Shown one piece after another: positions 62,096-64,000 of a stretch of DNA of 64,000 nucleotides. The notes under the pieces are model-generated. The model saw only the letters and a list, made by a program, of their open reading frames with translations. It ran no database searches and had not been told where the DNA came from. A program made the translations under genes and the position numbers. Numbering within the stretch: the stretch's first letter is position 1; each line of letters opens with the position of its first letter. Source of the DNA: Parapristionchus giblindavisi (lineage: Eukaryota > Nematoda > Chromadorea > Rhabditida > Diplogasteridae); the NCBI GenBank assembly GCA_943737045.1, contig CALSFV010000492.1:28450-92449 (forward strand), read 5' to 3'.

Positions 62096-64000
62096 TATCT
62101 TAGAAAATCGACATAGGTGCGGTATCGACGAAAAATAGATTTTTCTGTTTTATGTATGATAATTACAGGCTCAATGAGTGTAGTTCACTGGTACTTGGAA
62201 ATTGCTTCCAATTGAAAATTCGCTTCAGGGGGTGACCACACAACGATTTGGCGCCTTTTCCTAAAAAGTTTATTTCGAATCCAATCGATTCGGGAGTGGA
62301 TGCAATCGACTCCTTGCCTAATTCTAAGAAACTATTGTCGAGGAGAGTTTTTTGATCAACGGTCAACGAAGGCTGGAATCAGGAAATTTCAAAAAAAAAT
62401 TCACATTAAATTAATTCTCACTATTTTCCCACGGAGAAAGTAAATTTTTTATTTGCTCAATCGCTTCTACATATCATAACACATCTTCAGTTTAAAAAGT
62501 GTAATTTATAAAAAATGGGAAATTTATGCGCGAATCAATTTTGTTCGTTGAACTTAATTGTGGTGAGGATTGGCGACTTTTCATAAAAAGTTTATTTCGA
62601 ATCTAATCGATTCGGGAGTGGGCGCATTCGAATCCTTGACTAATTCTAAGAAACTATTGCTGAGGAGAGTTTTTCGATCAACGGTCAACGAACGCTGGAA
62701 TTGGTAATTTTCGAAAAAAAATGTTTACATTAAATTAATTCTCACAATTTTCCCATGGCGAATGTAAACTTTTTATCTGCTCAATCGCTGCTACATATCA
62801 TAACACATCTTCAGTTAAAAAAGTGTAATTTATAAAAAAAATATAAATTTGTGTTCGAATCAATTTTGTCGTTGTTGTATGAATAATGGTGAGGAATTAC
62901 GGTAAGGGCAAGAAGGCGAGATTTCCTAATCGATTTTTTGTCGCTTTTCTGCTTGTTTCGTGCGTATTTCAACGCAATGACACGAGTATTTGACTGTTCA
63001 TCCGGTGGTTCGGAGTGTAGCTGTAGTTGGACAGTGTTGTTCACTATTCTAATCATCATTGTGATGTAATTTTAATTCTATTTACTTATTCCTATACGCG
63101 CTAAGATGTGTTATGATATGTAGCAGCGATTGAGCAAATAAAAAGTTTACATTCGCCATGGGAAAATTGTGGGAATTAATTTAATGTAAACATTTTTTTT
63201 CGAAAATTACCAATTCCAGCGTTCGTTGACCGTTGATCGAAAAACTCTCCTCAGCAATAGTTTCTTAGAATTAGTCAAGGATTCGAATGCGCCCACTCCC
63301 GAATCGATTAGATTCGAAATAAACTTTTTATGAAAAGTCGCCAATCCTCACCACAATTAAGTTCAACGAACAAAATTGATTCGCGCATAAATTTCCCATT
63401 TTTTATAAATTACACTTTTTAAACTGAAGATGTGTTATGATATGTAGAAGCGATTGAGCAAATAAAAAGTTTACATTCGCCATGGGAAAATTGTGGGAAT
63501 TAATTTAATGTAAACATTTTTTTTCGAAAATTACCAATTCCAGCGTTCGTTGACCGTTGATCGAAAAACTCTCCTCAGCAATAGTTTCTTAGAATTAGTC
63601 AAGGATTCGAATGCGCCCACTCCCGAATCGATTAGATTCGAAATAAACTTTTTATGAAAAGTCGCCAATCCTCACCACAATTAAGTTCAACGAACAAAAT
63701 TGATTCGCGCATAAATTTCCCATTTTTTATAAATTACACTTTTTAAACTGAAGATGTGTTATGATATGTAGAAGCGATTGAGCAAATAAAAAATTTACTT
63801 TCTCCGTGGGAAAATAGTGAGAATTAATTTAATGTGAATTTTTTTTCGAAATTTCCTGATTCCAGCCTTCGTTGACCGTTGATCAAAAAACTCTCCTCGA
63901 CAATAGTTTCTTAGAATTAGGCAAGGAGTCGATTGCATCCACTCCCGAATCGATTGGATTCGAAATAAACTTTTTAGGAAAAGGCGCCAAATCGTTGTGT
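62096..64000. mobile_element. Complex foldback related to element A, runs off the window
   Basis: The left arm (62096-62870) has the element A markers CCTTTTCCTAAAAAGTTTAT and AATCGATTCGGGAGTG twice. After a centre at about 62880-63105 the inverted arm begins and includes a tandem duplication of a roughly 345-bp unit (63106-63420 and 63450-63770). The right end lies outside. It sits in the next srGAP intron. Confidence 0.8.

Overview
Eukaryotic window, almost certainly a nematode. The evidence is an SXP/RAL-2 (DUF148) protein, a family known only from nematodes; a Str-type 7TM chemoreceptor; AT-rich genes with many exons and GT..AG introns of about 40-50 nt; and long arrays of a CTACAGTAATC-type minisatellite like those of rhabditid genomes. 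I cannot name the species.

Layout. 1-1286: 3' part of a gustatory-receptor-like 7TM gene (+). 1468-2799: nested mariner-type non-autonomous element. 3016-4729: histidine acid phosphatase (-). 4962-7056: a secreted low-complexity protein gene (-) split by an intronless, 5'-truncated, poly(A)-tailed MATH-BTB (SPOP/MEL-26-like) retrocopy (+, 5671-6776). 7226-8637: SXP/RAL-2 protein (+). 8873-10452: Str-type chemoreceptor (+). 10955-14521: ELKS/CAST/Bruchpilot active-zone protein (+, 17 exons, C-terminal GIWA). Then three genes on the minus strand: HSCB iron-sulfur co-chaperone (14876-15821), U1A/U2B''-type snRNP protein (16316-17378) and cereblon (17597-19882). 20844-24904: MAPKAPK2-type kinase (+). 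25535-37636: SEC24C/D COPII coat protein (-), with two tandem alternative last exons and kilobase foldback transposons in its introns. 37637-56066: satellite and transposon territory of about 18 kb holding a few GC-richer exon islands on the minus strand, one of them very like the N-terminus of glycogen synthase. 56067 to beyond the right edge: srGAP-type F-BAR gene (+), with an intron containing a 1.1-kb foldback plus a 2.1-kb polypyrimidine array.

The genes are unrelated housekeeping, neuronal and sensory genes, not a pathway. Three on one strand with short gaps (cereblon, snRNP, HSCB) could be an operon, but this is unproven. What marks the window is its mobile DNA: several families of short terminal-inverted-repeat elements can be delimited to the base by target-site duplications (8 bp, hAT-like; 9 bp, Mutator-like; TA, mariner-like). 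They are nested up to three deep and sit mostly in introns.

Most notable observations: (1) a retrocopy with an intact reading frame inserted in an exon of a secreted-protein gene; (2) equal-length duplicated terminal exons of SEC24; (3) a 3.1-kb TA-flanked element carrying spliced-gene-like fragments; (4) a Mutator-like element with compound palindromic ends; (5) a possible decayed glycogen synthase locus buried in satellite. Gene models were built by hand from reading frame, splice sites and phase; family names come from recognised motifs, not from database searches.
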